NCBI RefSeq assembly: GCF_002287175.1
Contig: NZ_LMVM01000005.1
Coordinates: 1 to 54,116, forward strand
Direction: 5' to 3'
Source: Methanobacterium bryantii
GTDB taxonomy: Archaea > Methanobacteriota > Methanobacteria > Methanobacteriales > Methanobacteriaceae
DNA: 54,116 nucleotides
Shown: in pieces, positions 15,589 through 26,300 of the stretch
Numbering within the stretch: the first letter of the stretch is position 1
Layout of the letters: the number at the start of each line of letters is the position of its first letter
Made by a program: the position numbers and the translations under genes
Notes under the pieces: model-generated
The model's database searches: none
Told to the model about the DNA's origin: nothing
Seen by the model: only the letters and a program-made list of their open reading frames with translations

Positions 15589-17949
15589 CTATATTAAAGT
15601 TAAATCCTTTAATCCCCTATGATTCATATCCCTATCCCAACCAGTGGCCACGTTAGGAATAGAATGATTTGTACCATCTCTTGTTTTATAACCATTGATT
15701 ACAGAATTTAAACCAATCAACAATAGAACATCTTGAGGCCTGCTGTAAGCCACAAAATACTGCCTAATTAAATCATCGAAAGCCCTGTCTCTAGATTCTC
15801 TATCGGGACATCCTAACGGGCAATATGTTCTAAGTTCATCTTCTAAAGTGCACGATTTTCCACCGTCTTCTGGAAACCTTTTAAAGGTTTGAGAATGATG
15901 ATTAGTCTTAAAATCAGAGCCCACATCAACAATAACCAGCGGGAACTCTAAACCTTTGGCCTGATGAATAGACATGAAATTAACCCTGTCATCAGGAAGA
16001 GTATCTAAAAGATCCTCGTCAACATCAATTGCCCCTGTGGCTATCGGTACAAAGATATTCCAGTAAGCTTCTCTTATTGAAACTTCCTCTAAATCCGGAT
16101 ATTTTTCATCAAAAACTATTTGTGAACCAAAACTACTGAAAAATCCAGTTTGGGCAATGGTTCTAGTAACCGCTTCTAAATAAACTAAACCTTCCACATC
16201 ATCTTGAAGGAGCGGAACCCATGTTACAAGTTTATAGACCAGATCCATTAAAGCAACATCTCTTTTCCAATTCTTTCGGCCTAAAGGTGTTCTTGTTTTC
16301 CATGCATCTGTAAACTGTTTGAGAGTTACTGGATCGTTTGGTTCTGGATTCTCTTCAATATATTCTTGGGCACTTTGGCGCCATTTATCAAATCTTCTCT
16401 TAGCAGAGCCAGGTAATTTTTCAATGTTTTCTTGAACAAGTTTATCTGGATCAATACACTCCAAAATTAATCCACAGAGAACTCCAACCAGAGGAATTCT
16501 TTCTAAGCTCTGTCCACGAGGGTTGAACACTTGAATTCCAGGGTTGACTTCCTGTAATTTTTGACGGAGAAGAAGAGGTAATCTTGGCTTGCTTCCCATG
16601 CTCATTTCACGAGGAGAGCTTAAAAGAAGTGAAATATCTGTGGGAGAACCTTCCTTCGGATCTGCCTGAATTTTAAAGGATTTTTCTCCAGCTTTAAATT
16701 CAAATCCATCTTCATAAATCACCTGATGAAGAAATTTAGCGAGATCATCAGCTAAAGTGTGAATATCCCTTCTAAACATTCCAAGTATTGGAAAATCTGT
16801 AAAATCATCTGATCTGGCAGGTATAATTGGAGGTTTATCTTTTACCCTTGCTGGCTGGAATTTCGCATCCAAACTAGCGAAATCATTGCACAAACCAACT
16901 ACACATTCTGTAGAACGGTAATTTTTAGAAAGATTAATTAAAGTGGGATCAATGTTAAGTCCATTTTGAATTCTTTCTTTGAAGTTAGTGAACAAGTCAA
17001 CTGTAGCCCCTCTAAATCTGTAGAGAGATTGATCATCGTCACCTACAACAATTACACTGCCTTCATTTTCTATTGCGGCTTTTGCAAGGCGGAAATAAAT
17101 TTTTTCTTGGAGCAGGTTAGTGTCCTGGTATTCATCCACTAAAACAAGTTTAATTTCTTTAAGGAACTTATCCAGTTTTCCATCCTGAAGCTTATTTAAG
17201 AATTCCTGCTCAAGCATTGCAAAGTCATAAAGGAGTTTATCTTTTAAATCATTGATATAATCTGCAATTGCATCACAGGCCAGTTTACAGCCAGGATGAT
17301 CATTTTGATCTCTAAATGCGTCAAAATCAACCTGATCATGATAGAATCGATCTTTGATTTCAAGTAAACTTTTACTCATTTCATTAGTGTTAAAACCGAA
17401 TTTTCCGCCTCTTAAATTAATTAAGTATTCTCTTAAATCTTCTTCGTGATGCCTTTCTTGACTGAAAAGTCCAACACGCATCATGAGAGCATTTGCAACG
17501 AAATTTTCAACAACAACAGGCGGTGCAGCTCCAGGATCTCGATGGTTTCTTAAAATATCTTCTGAGATACTGTCTAAGGTTCCTGTGATTATCTGGTTAA
17601 AATCAAGTGTTTTTAAATCAAGGAAAATTGATGCATTAAATGGATCTTCTATTAAATGTTGTCTTATTTGGTCGCCCCAGCTTAGGATTCTTGATCGAAG
17701 TTCTGCTGCCGCTTTACGAGTGAAAGTTGTTGCAAGGATGCTTGATGGATGAATATCATCGACGAAAATGAATTTGAGGATTTTTAGGACCATTACTGTG
17801 GTTTTACCACTTCCAGGACCGGCTACAATGAATTGGGATTGATCTATTGGTGCTGAGATAGCTTTGTTTTGTTCTAGATTTTTGTTTTCTCTAATGTCTC
17901 TCCCTAATTTGTTTACTACTATTTGTTCAAATTCTTCCCATTCAATCAT
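15589..17949 (-). CDS. UvrD/PcrA-like superfamily 1A helicase
   Basis: 786 aa from ATG 17947-17949 (GGGGAT ahead); an ATG four codons earlier abuts the preceding stop. Helicase motifs: Walker A VAGPGSGKTT (near 47), DEYQDTNLLQ (Walker B/motif II), GDDDQSLYRFRGA (motif III) and, near the C-terminus, MSIHQAKGLEFPLVIV and YVAYSRP-like FVAYSRPQD (motifs V-VI). It should unwind DNA 3'-5'. It is the middle gene between an Mrr-like and a Cas4-like nuclease, with nearly no spacing, pointing to a three-gene defence or repair unit. Confidence 0.88.
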   Translation of the reverse strand: MIEWEEFEQIVVNKLGRDIRENKNLEQNKAISAPIDQSQFIVAGPGSGKTTVMVLKILKFIFVDDIHPSSILATTFTRKAAAELRSRILSWGDQIRQHLIEDPFNASIFLDLKTLDFNQIITGTLDSISEDILRNHRDPGAAPPVVVENFVANALMMRVGLFSQERHHEEDLREYLINLRGGKFGFNTNEMSKSLLEIKDRFYHDQVDFDAFRDQNDHPGCKLACDAIADYINDLKDKLLYDFAMLEQEFLNKLQDGKLDKFLKEIKLVLVDEYQDTNLLQEKIYFRLAKAAIENEGSVIVVGDDDQSLYRFRGATVDLFTNFKERIQNGLNIDPTLINLSKNYRSTECVVGLCNDFASLDAKFQPARVKDKPPIIPARSDDFTDFPILGMFRRDIHTLADDLAKFLHQVIYEDGFEFKAGEKSFKIQADPKEGSPTDISLLLSSPREMSMGSKPRLPLLLRQKLQEVNPGIQVFNPRGQSLERIPLVGVLCGLILECIDPDKLVQENIEKLPGSAKRRFDKWRQSAQEYIEENPEPNDPVTLKQFTDAWKTRTPLGRKNWKRDVALMDLVYKLVTWVPLLQDDVEGLVYLEAVTRTIAQTGFFSSFGSQIVFDEKYPDLEEVSIREAYWNIFVPIATGAIDVDEDLLDTLPDDRVNFMSIHQAKGLEFPLVIVDVGSDFKTNHHSQTFKRFPEDGGKSCTLEDELRTYCPLGCPDRESRDRAFDDLIRQYFVAYSRPQDVLLLIGLNSVINGYKTRDGTNHSIPNVATGWDRDMNHRGLKDLTLI

Positions 17950-17961
17950 TATAATCCCCAT

Positions 17962-18948
17962 CTATATTGGCCAGTAAATCTTAGTTAAAGGTATTAAAGT
18001 CCGCGTATCAGAATCAAAATTATCATAATACTGGATAATTAAAGTTACAAGTAAATCTGAATCAATTAAAGTTAAAGGTATGTTAGACCTATCCGCTTCA
18101 TATTTAGCTTCTCTTGTAAATCCACCAGTAGAAACATAAAGTCCTTTGTCTCCAGGCCGTAAACCTCCAGTAAATCCCCTTATTTCTGGAGCTCCCATTT
18201 GACCTTTTCTATGTTTTACTTCCACAGCTATTCGAGGTTCCTTCAAAAGAAGACCATCTGGAGATGCCAGTACATCTCTACCCCTATCAGGCCCTCTTGG
18301 CGATACCATTGTTTTATAACCCATACTCCTAAGAATTCCTGCTATTAATTCTTGCATTTCATCCCAATCAAGACTTAACACACGATCCTTAATGAATTCA
18401 TGAGACTTTAAAACCATATCTTCCTTAAGAGTGCCTTCTTCAGCATCTTCTTCCTCTTCATCCCTAAAAACCTTTTTACCATTGATAACGCTAATCATTT
18501 CAGATGAGGCATCTCCGTTAATCTCAAAAATAGTTGAAATTGCACCTAAAGTATTTCTTGTAGAAACAGAAAGATCATCTCGGTTTACGTTACCAATCCA
18601 TTTTACTTCTCTAATATGATTATGTCTAGTGGAATTCTCTTTGAAAATATAATCAGATGATATTTCACCTATTAAATAAATTCTTTCTTCAGGATTGTAA
18701 GAAACAACATATTCTCCCTTATTAAATTCAAATCTAAATTTGTTAATTTGACTTGCAGTTATATTGACTTTACCCTCTTTAAATTCAGGATATTTTTTAT
18801 TAACGAGTTTTTTTACAGCATTGTGAGATTTACATGCAGATAAATCCCCTATTTCATCCCAACCAATTGCTACAATGTTTTTACTTTTAAAATCATCTAT
18901 TAAAAATGCATTTTGACCTGCTCTTACCATCCACATCTTCTTAGCCAT
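17962..18948 (-). CDS. Mrr-like type IV restriction endonuclease
   Basis: 328 aa. N-terminal domain (about 1-110: MWMVRAGQNAFLIDDFKSKN, then a strand-rich region) looks like a PUA/EVE-related DNA reader often fused to Mrr. The C-terminal Mrr nuclease (about 190-310) has GPDRGRDVLA (catalytic Asp near 222) and AVEVKHRKG (E-x-K near 241), then QMGAPEIRGF. Mrr enzymes cut methylated DNA. First gene of the Mrr/UvrD/Cas4-like unit; helicase start directly follows its stop. Confidence 0.82.
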   Translation of the reverse strand: MAKKMWMVRAGQNAFLIDDFKSKNIVAIGWDEIGDLSACKSHNAVKKLVNKKYPEFKEGKVNITASQINKFRFEFNKGEYVVSYNPEERIYLIGEISSDYIFKENSTRHNHIREVKWIGNVNRDDLSVSTRNTLGAISTIFEINGDASSEMISVINGKKVFRDEEEEDAEEGTLKEDMVLKSHEFIKDRVLSLDWDEMQELIAGILRSMGYKTMVSPRGPDRGRDVLASPDGLLLKEPRIAVEVKHRKGQMGAPEIRGFTGGLRPGDKGLYVSTGGFTREAKYEADRSNIPLTLIDSDLLVTLIIQYYDNFDSDTRTLIPLTKIYWPI

Positions 18949-19159
18949 ATAATATCCACTCTAAAGTTAATTAACAAGTTATTTGTTAAACTGTTAACTT
19001 CATACTTTTTTTAATTAATTAAAAATGTTTTAAATCTTTTAATTATATAAAACTTTATTTTTGGCCCCAATCATAAAAAAAATAGCAAAATTAATAAACG
19101 AATTAAAAAAAATAGATTTTAGAAGATAAATTAACCGTAAAAAGAGTTTTAAAGGATTT

Positions 19160-19675
19160 TTACTTTATTTCCTGAACAATTTTTGAGAATTCCCCACCAT
19201 TTAAAACGGGTTCAATACCACCGAGAGATACCTCTTCAAGTAAATTTGAATACACTTTTGCCATAGTTCTTTCAGACATTACTGGTTCTTTCAATTTGTA
19301 GACTCTTAAAATCCAGATATAAGCCTTTTGATTATCCAGATATGATTTAACATGTTCATTCGTCCAAATATGGTACTCTTTTAAAGATCCAATTCTTTGA
19401 GATGATCTTTCAATTACTTTTTCAACTGTTGCAAAATATTTAACTTCTGTTTTACGATTATCTTTCTTTGGAAGAGCATTTTTCTCAGCAAAAGGTTGGT
19501 ATTCATTTCTAAAACTTTCCAAATAATTATCTTTGAGAGCATAACTAACCGTTGGATATAAAAGAAATTTACCGACGTTTGTTCTGTATTTTCTTATTAA
19601 AATAGTCTGTTTACCCTGTCCTAACGCTTCTATTGTTGCATTCCATTCATTGAGGCATTTAGTAATTGTCTCCAT
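19160..19675 (-). CDS. DUF1802-like protein
   Basis: 171 aa. Starts with LNEWNATIEALGQGKQTILIRK, typical of DUF1802, whose members are of unknown function; the central part is strand-rich and the end helical. It is last in the series methylase, PLD-helicase, DUF365, DUF1802, 12 bases from the DUF365 gene, hence probably a component or accessory of that system. No catalytic motif visible. Confidence 0.65.
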   Translation of the reverse strand: METITKCLNEWNATIEALGQGKQTILIRKYRTNVGKFLLYPTVSYALKDNYLESFRNEYQPFAEKNALPKKDNRKTEVKYFATVEKVIERSSQRIGSLKEYHIWTNEHVKSYLDNQKAYIWILRVYKLKEPVMSERTMAKVYSNLLEEVSLGGIEPVLNGGEFSKIVQEIK

Positions 19676-19687
19676 TTATTCGCCCCA

Positions 19688-20095
19688 TTAACCTTTGTTA
19701 CGACTAATAGTTTTAAATTCATCCTCATAGATATATTTTCCTGCTACAGTGACAAATCTTGATGGTTTAACTGGTTTTTTGAACTTTTCAAAATTCTCAA
19801 ACTCAATAACGTTCATTTCAGCTCTTCCTTTTGCATATTCGTTGAGTTCATCTTTAGTAATCATCAATTTTCTACCATATTTTTTAGAAATAGTGTTTGT
19901 CTTTTGTTTACCAATAGATTTAATATTTGCCCAACCAGTATAAGCTTTAGCTCCATAAGACTCATAAATTATAAATTTATCTCCTTTAGAGACTTTACCA
20001 AGATATGATTTACTAACAAACACTGTTTTTCCTTCATTATATATTCTTTCAGCATATTCTGTTGGTATTGGATGTGATACAGCTAATATTTTCAT
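19688..20095 (-). CDS. DUF365 PUA/ASCH-like protein
   Basis: 135 aa. The start MKILAVSHPIPTEYAERIY...GKTVFVSK and the GDKFIIYESYGAKAYTGWA segment match archaeal DUF365, a PUA/ASCH-like fold. Such folds, like EVE, often read modified bases or RNA. Here it sits 26 bases from the PLD-helicase gene in a methylase-containing operon, so a role in sensing base modification is plausible but unproven. Confidence 0.7.
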   Translation of the reverse strand: MKILAVSHPIPTEYAERIYNEGKTVFVSKSYLGKVSKGDKFIIYESYGAKAYTGWANIKSIGKQKTNTISKKYGRKLMITKDELNEYAKGRAEMNVIEFENFEKFKKPVKPSRFVTVAGKYIYEDEFKTISRNKG

Positions 20096-20121
20096 AATTT
20101 CACCCTATAATAATATGAAAT

Positions 20122-23100
20122 TCAAGATATATAATCTATAGTAATTAATTGTAGTTTAGACTTATCAAATGGTTCCAAAGTATTCTTATCAAGAGCAGAT
20201 TTAGATTCAACATACTCATCTAATTCCATAAGTGTTTTTTTCCAATCATAGTGATTTTTATATTCTTTCCAAATTTTTCTTAGTTTTTGAAGTCCTTTTT
20301 TAGTATGAGGAATATAAACAATCTGTTCTTGGACTTTATCCCAAGAATTCTGTATTTCATTATCTGCAGGGTATTCATTCAAATACTCTTCAACTTCCCA
20401 TCCAATAGCATCTAACATTGACTTTAAAAATTTGGTGCTCATTGATGAACTCCATGCCTGCATAAGTGATTCCTTAGTTTTCAGTTCTATACTTTTATAA
20501 GTCTTTTCAATGTCTCCGAGAATGTATTCATTGATTTCATAGACTTTATCAAAGAAATCAGGTACCCAACGTTTTTCATTAAAATCACAGGATACAAAAT
20601 CAAAAATTTGTGACTTATTTGTTAAAAAAACTTCTTTATTCAAGTCATAGAGATACCAATAATGGAAATCGTCCCCGTATTTATAATAGAAAAATATTCC
20701 CGCAAATTCCCCATCTTTAAGACCACTATACACACCATATGGTATTTTTTGAAGTTCTTCTTGACTTTTTTCTTTCATAAAATCTTTTAGAGGTTGATAA
20801 AATTTTTCTCCGCCTGCAAATGATTCATCCTCTAATTCTTCAAAAACACTTTTATCTTTGTCTTTAATAGCACGAATGATTCCAAAAACTTTAGTGTTTA
20901 TTTTTTCACCCAGAACACTACCATCCAAACCTAAAGAATCATTAATGTTATTTATTTTATTCTTAAGAATTTTAAGTAAATTCAAAAGCTCTTCTAACTC
21001 TTGTTCTGGGAAAAAGTTGCAGATATAAATCTTTTTATAAGGTGATCCAATACGATCAATCCTACCTGCTCGTTGAATCATTCTAGTAGGATTCCAATGT
21101 AAATCATAATTAATTAAAAATTTTGCTGATTGAAGGTTTTGCCCCTCAGAAAGCACATCAGTGCTCAATAAAATATCTATTTTACCCCCAGTGAATCTAT
21201 TAACAAGTTTTACTCTTTGATTTCCGCTCCTTGACGTTTTTCCTGAACTGGAGACTGCTTCAATAGTTAATTCTTTAAATCTAGGATCTTTAATAATTTC
21301 TTCATAAATATAATCTAATGTGTCAGCATAATAAGCAAAAAGAATGATTTGACCTTCTTTAGATAACTCTAATAGCTTTTCCTTTAATACTTCTAATTTT
21401 GAATCGTCTTCCGGCCCAATAGTGTTCACCTTATTTAATATAGACCTGAATAATCCAATATCAGTATCCAGATCTTTCATTAAATCATCATAAGCATAAT
21501 TATCTTTATTGAAGTCTGTTAGCTCTAGATTATCTAACTGTTCTCCACTTGAGAAGTACTCATCCACATCATCACTAGATAAACATTCGAAGTTCTTTAA
21601 AATTTTACTAAATTCTGTTTTATTAATGATTTTTCCGTTTTCAATACATTTTTTTAAGTATTCCAAAAACGAAATTTGTCTATTTATACTTATTTTAAAA
21701 GCATTTACACTGCTTTCCAATCGTTTTAAAAGAATGGTTCTGAAAATACCACCAACAGATATCATACGTCCTAACTGTAATCTTTCCTCTTCGGTTTCGA
21801 TTCCACCAATTCTATATTCAAGCATTTTATAATAAGCCATGGTGAGCTTATTACTAATTATATCAGCAATTTCATTATACATTCCATTATATGTCTTATC
21901 CAGTTGGTAATTGATGTTTTCAAGTTTTCTTTCAGGGAATGTAATCTTGTTTGATTTATCATTACCAATATAAGCATTAGGGTAATTTTTTAAAATATAA
22001 TCTCTAGTTCTCCTTATTGAAATCTCATTTAAAAGATCATTAAGTAAATTTGGACTATTTTCAGCCTGTTTAAAGAATTCAAATAAATCCGGAATATTTT
22101 CTTTAATGAATGCAGTTCGATCCATAGATAAAAGAAGCATTATCTGCCAGTAAAGGTCCCAGGCACCATTATTAATCGGAGTTGCGGTTAAAAATAAAAT
22201 TTTAGGTTTCTTACCGGATGCGGGTGTAATATGATCATTTATCAGTTGGAATAAATGCTCCCACCGATTAGACATAGGATTTCGGAAATTATGACTTTCA
22301 TCAACCACTATTAACTCTATTTCTCCAAGATTACCCCCAACTGATTCTTTTACTTTATCTAAAAAGTTTTGAGAACCTATTTCTTCTTGGGAAATAATAT
22401 ATTCAGGTAAAACTTTATCTTTTAATTCTTTTCTCCAGACCAAGTCTCTAATTTGCGCAGGACATATTATTAATGGCCTATTTTTCCTTTGTTGAATGTG
22501 GAAGTGTTCAATAACTTTTAGAGCAATATGAGTTTTTCCAAGGCCAACAGAGTCTGCAACAATAACCCCCCCATATTTATCTAAACGAGAGAGAACCCTA
22601 TAAATAGCATCTTCTTGAAATTCGGCTAGATTGACTAAACTATTCCCTTTATCTTCAATAAATTCTTGGGCCTGAATATCATCTTTTTGGAATTCATAAA
22701 GAGTTTTAATAAATATTTCATAAGGAGTGTATTCTCTGCTTCCAAAGCGTGATTCTTCAATTAAAGCCAATAATTCTTGTTTAAAATCTCGTGAATGGGT
22801 CCAAAATTTTTCAAACCATTCTTTTCGAATATGATCTGCCTCTGATTTCATACCCCATTTATTAAGTTCACCAAATCTGGTAAGTCCTGGAACTGTGAAA
22901 TTAGAAGATCCAATTATAACTCTATCTTCAAAAATATATGTTTTAGCATGAAGGAAATCTTCAAATAGCCTTATTTCAACATTATCTCTTTCTAAAAAGT
23001 TAATAAAAGCAGACCCAATATCATCATTTTCTTTGGACAAATCCATACCCTTAATTTCTTTCATCACATCTTCTTTAAGAATATCTCCTAACGTAGAATT

Positions 23101-23313
23101 AGTTCTCATTTCAGGCATCTTTCCTAACAGCAACCTAAACTTTTCCACACCATCAAGCTCATCTTTGATTAACCCATAGGCTTTTATTTCAAAAAAAGCT
23201 GTGGCAATGTCAAATTTAGTATTATAATTATCTTTAAGAGAGTCTCTTAAAAAGGTTAAAAGATTATTTTCAGAACTATTATCAATTATTTCACTTCGAA
23301 GCATAATATTCAC
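20122..23313 (-). CDS. PLD-nuclease/SNF2-family helicase fusion
   Basis: 1063 aa. N-terminal PLD-type nuclease domain: HAKTYIFED...IIGSSNFT (HKD-like, about 118-138). Then a SNF2/DEAD core: Walker A ADSVGLGKTHIAL (near 252), VVDESHNFRN (near 335), LFLTATPINNG (motif III), STDVLSEGQNLQ and QRAGRIDRIGS (motifs V-VI). The C-terminal ~300 residues are uncharacterised. It overlaps the preceding methylase gene by 4 bp. The methylase/SNF2 pairing recalls the DrmMI/DrmD part of class 1 DISARM, but DrmA, DrmB and DrmC are absent. Confidence 0.85.
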   Translation of the reverse strand: MNIMLRSEIIDNSSENNLLTFLRDSLKDNYNTKFDIATAFFEIKAYGLIKDELDGVEKFRLLLGKMPEMRTNSTLGDILKEDVMKEIKGMDLSKENDDIGSAFINFLERDNVEIRLFEDFLHAKTYIFEDRVIIGSSNFTVPGLTRFGELNKWGMKSEADHIRKEWFEKFWTHSRDFKQELLALIEESRFGSREYTPYEIFIKTLYEFQKDDIQAQEFIEDKGNSLVNLAEFQEDAIYRVLSRLDKYGGVIVADSVGLGKTHIALKVIEHFHIQQRKNRPLIICPAQIRDLVWRKELKDKVLPEYIISQEEIGSQNFLDKVKESVGGNLGEIELIVVDESHNFRNPMSNRWEHLFQLINDHITPASGKKPKILFLTATPINNGAWDLYWQIMLLLSMDRTAFIKENIPDLFEFFKQAENSPNLLNDLLNEISIRRTRDYILKNYPNAYIGNDKSNKITFPERKLENINYQLDKTYNGMYNEIADIISNKLTMAYYKMLEYRIGGIETEEERLQLGRMISVGGIFRTILLKRLESSVNAFKISINRQISFLEYLKKCIENGKIINKTEFSKILKNFECLSSDDVDEYFSSGEQLDNLELTDFNKDNYAYDDLMKDLDTDIGLFRSILNKVNTIGPEDDSKLEVLKEKLLELSKEGQIILFAYYADTLDYIYEEIIKDPRFKELTIEAVSSSGKTSRSGNQRVKLVNRFTGGKIDILLSTDVLSEGQNLQSAKFLINYDLHWNPTRMIQRAGRIDRIGSPYKKIYICNFFPEQELEELLNLLKILKNKINNINDSLGLDGSVLGEKINTKVFGIIRAIKDKDKSVFEELEDESFAGGEKFYQPLKDFMKEKSQEELQKIPYGVYSGLKDGEFAGIFFYYKYGDDFHYWYLYDLNKEVFLTNKSQIFDFVSCDFNEKRWVPDFFDKVYEINEYILGDIEKTYKSIELKTKESLMQAWSSSMSTKFLKSMLDAIGWEVEEYLNEYPADNEIQNSWDKVQEQIVYIPHTKKGLQKLRKIWKEYKNHYDWKKTLMELDEYVESKSALDKNTLEPFDKSKLQLITIDYIS

Positions 23314-26300
23314 ACCTTTAGACTTTTAGCTTTATCAATTCTCTGTTTAACTAGTTCACACACACTCCAGTATACTTCTTTGCGTTCTTCAGCTGTAAGT
23401 TCAAGTTCATCAAATATAATATCATCAAGTTCTGCCCTATCGGGTAAAGGATTTGGTTCTTGTTCTCTTATAGGTTTTTCAGGATTAAAACCACATTCTT
23501 TGAGAATAGAATTCGTTTTTCTTTCCATCAACTTTAAAAAGCTTTTGTTCATTTTTTCTTTGTTCAATAATGGGGAAATAACTGGAAGTTCTTTGGCGCG
23601 TTCAACAGTAATAAATAGAGCTCCTTGTCCAAGACCCATTTGCCCAAATAAGTTTATAAATAAACTAAATATCGTAGAATTTAAGAAAGAACCTAATTCT
23701 AACAATTCATCATTTTCCAAAGGTTCTATACCATACATCACTTTATCAATTAGTAACCTTGGTTCATTGTAAATAATTGAAAAATCTTCATTAAAAGTTG
23801 ATCTAATTATATATTTTGACCTTAATTCTATAGATGAATACCAAATATCCCTAGAACTACAAGTAGGTCTATTATTAAAACCCTTCATTTCACCCCATTC
23901 AATATATTTATTTAATTCAGAGTTTTTATCAGTCTTATTTTCTTTACAAAATAGAAGTTTATATTTAACATCATCCTTATTCAGCAGGATAGACTTAAAT
24001 TCCCTTGGACTTTTAATTACAGGTTTTAAATAATCTTTTTCAATTTTAAAATCGCCAGATGGACCATCCTTTTTAGGAATCAAGCTATAATAATCTTTTG
24101 TTTCCTCTAAATCAAAATACTTACTTGGAAAGTAAAAAAATTCATTAGCACCAGTCTTTATTCCAAACTTAACATCTCCCACGTCACATAATTTAACTAA
24201 ATTTGCTTTTGATCTTTCTAAAATTGTATAAAAAACATCAGGAGCTCTTAAATATTTTCCGCCCCAGATGTTACCACCATAATATCCTGACTTAAATTTT
24301 CCTTTATGTTTATCATATTTTTTTGGATATTGCCATCCTTCTATAAGTAAATCTTCCTGAATTACAGGGAATACTCTATAATTTGGTGTTTTGATAACAT
24401 TATTTATTAGTTCACTGATTTCATGACCTCTTGAAGCTTCAATATTTTCTATTTCTATCAGATTTTCAGAGTGAACAACTTGTTCAAACGGTTTCTTAAA
24501 CATCACAAATTTTGCAATATTATTTAACATGAGCCAGTCTACGTTTTCTTTTTCTCGCAATGAATTTTTATCTGATTTTTTATCAAATTTAGGAGATCCT
24601 AAGAGTGCAATAATAGTATTTACATCCGCATGAACAAAACTTCGTTTAGGATTGTCATAAATTGCTTTAATTGGCACATATTTCAAAAGGAATTCTTGTA
24701 GATCCTTACCATATCCAACATCTAACCATGAATTAGACGTAATAAAACAGAAAACACCTTTTTTATTAAGTAGACTTAATCCATGGAAGTAAAAATAAAT
24801 ATAATAATCGCTTCGTTTATCAAGCTTTTTTATTACAGGGAATTGACTTTTCACAGAATCTATCAATTTATCTTTATATTCTCTTTTATCCTTTAAAGAA
24901 ATATCTGTTTTATTTTTTTGAGGAGGAGCTATCTTTTCTTGCCGTATATAAGGAGGATTACCAATAACTATATCAAAACCATTCTTATCTCCAAATATTT
25001 CTGCAAAATCAATTTCCCAAACAAAAGGTTTATTTTTAGAATCTTTTAAAGCCTTTTTCATTTTCCTTAAATTTTGAACTTGGGTTTTATTTTCCTTTAT
25101 TTCCGCCAAAATTTTCTTGTTCGATTTATCATCAAAATTTTTGGCCTTTATAGTTGTTTTAGCTCCTAAAGTTACTTGTTTTGATTTAGAACGACTGTCT
25201 TTTGACTCAATCCCTTCCTGAATGATCTTAATTCTGGAATCAATTATCGAATTAAACAATTTTAATTCCTGTTTATGAAAAGCTTCAATACTTTTATATT
25301 TGGCTCTTTGAGGATTCTCAAAATATTGGGCTTTTTCATGTTTTAGTTCCTCAAGTTTTTTCTTTAATGCAGGATCAATATCATTACTCCTAAGATTAAA
25401 ATTCATTCCACCAATTTCCTGGACCAATGAATCCCCTACTCTAAGATTAAGATTTAAATTAGGAAGCAACGGCGATCTTCTTAATTCTTCTCCACTAATA
25501 TTGGTTTCAATGATTAATTGTAACCATAATCTTAACTCGGCAGCGTGAACTGCCCATTTCATTACATCTACACCATATAATGAGCGCTGAATTATCCTAT
25601 ATTTCATCTGGTAGTCATCTAAGCTGGTATCAGTATATTTATAGACTTTTCCATAAAGTTCACCGAGAACATTCATCATTCCGACCAAAAATGCTCCAGA
25701 ACCACATGCAGGATCCACAACAGATAAATTATCTAGTGTATCTTCTATTTGATCCCACCATTCTTCTTTGGTTAGATATTTTTCAGTTTTATCAAATTCA
25801 CCAGGAGCATCAAAAACAAAATGATAAACATGATATTTAGGTAAATTAGGGAGATAATTGGCCAAATAGTCAACTAAAGACCTTCTACACATAAAATCTA
25901 CTTCAATAATAGGCGTGTAAAATATTCCCCATTTCCTACGGCTTTCGGCATCTTCTTTTTTCTCACTTTCGGTGTAAATATCCACATCTTTACTACTGAG
26001 GCTTGCCAAAGTTTCATAAACATATCCAATCATCTGAGGATCCACAGCAACTTCTGATTCAAAAGGCATATCTTCTTTTATTGTAAAATTATATTTTTCA
26101 AAGAATTCAAAGATTTTCTGAAACACTTCATCCTTTATTTTTACAGGACATGTATCAATCTTATTTTCTTTGAATAATCCCCCATTTAAGTATGGAAAAG
26201 AGATTATTACATCTTTTATATCTTGAGGTAATTCTTTAACATCATAACTTCTATTATTAAATCCTTTGAAAAATACCTGATTTAACCATTTTACATGAAA

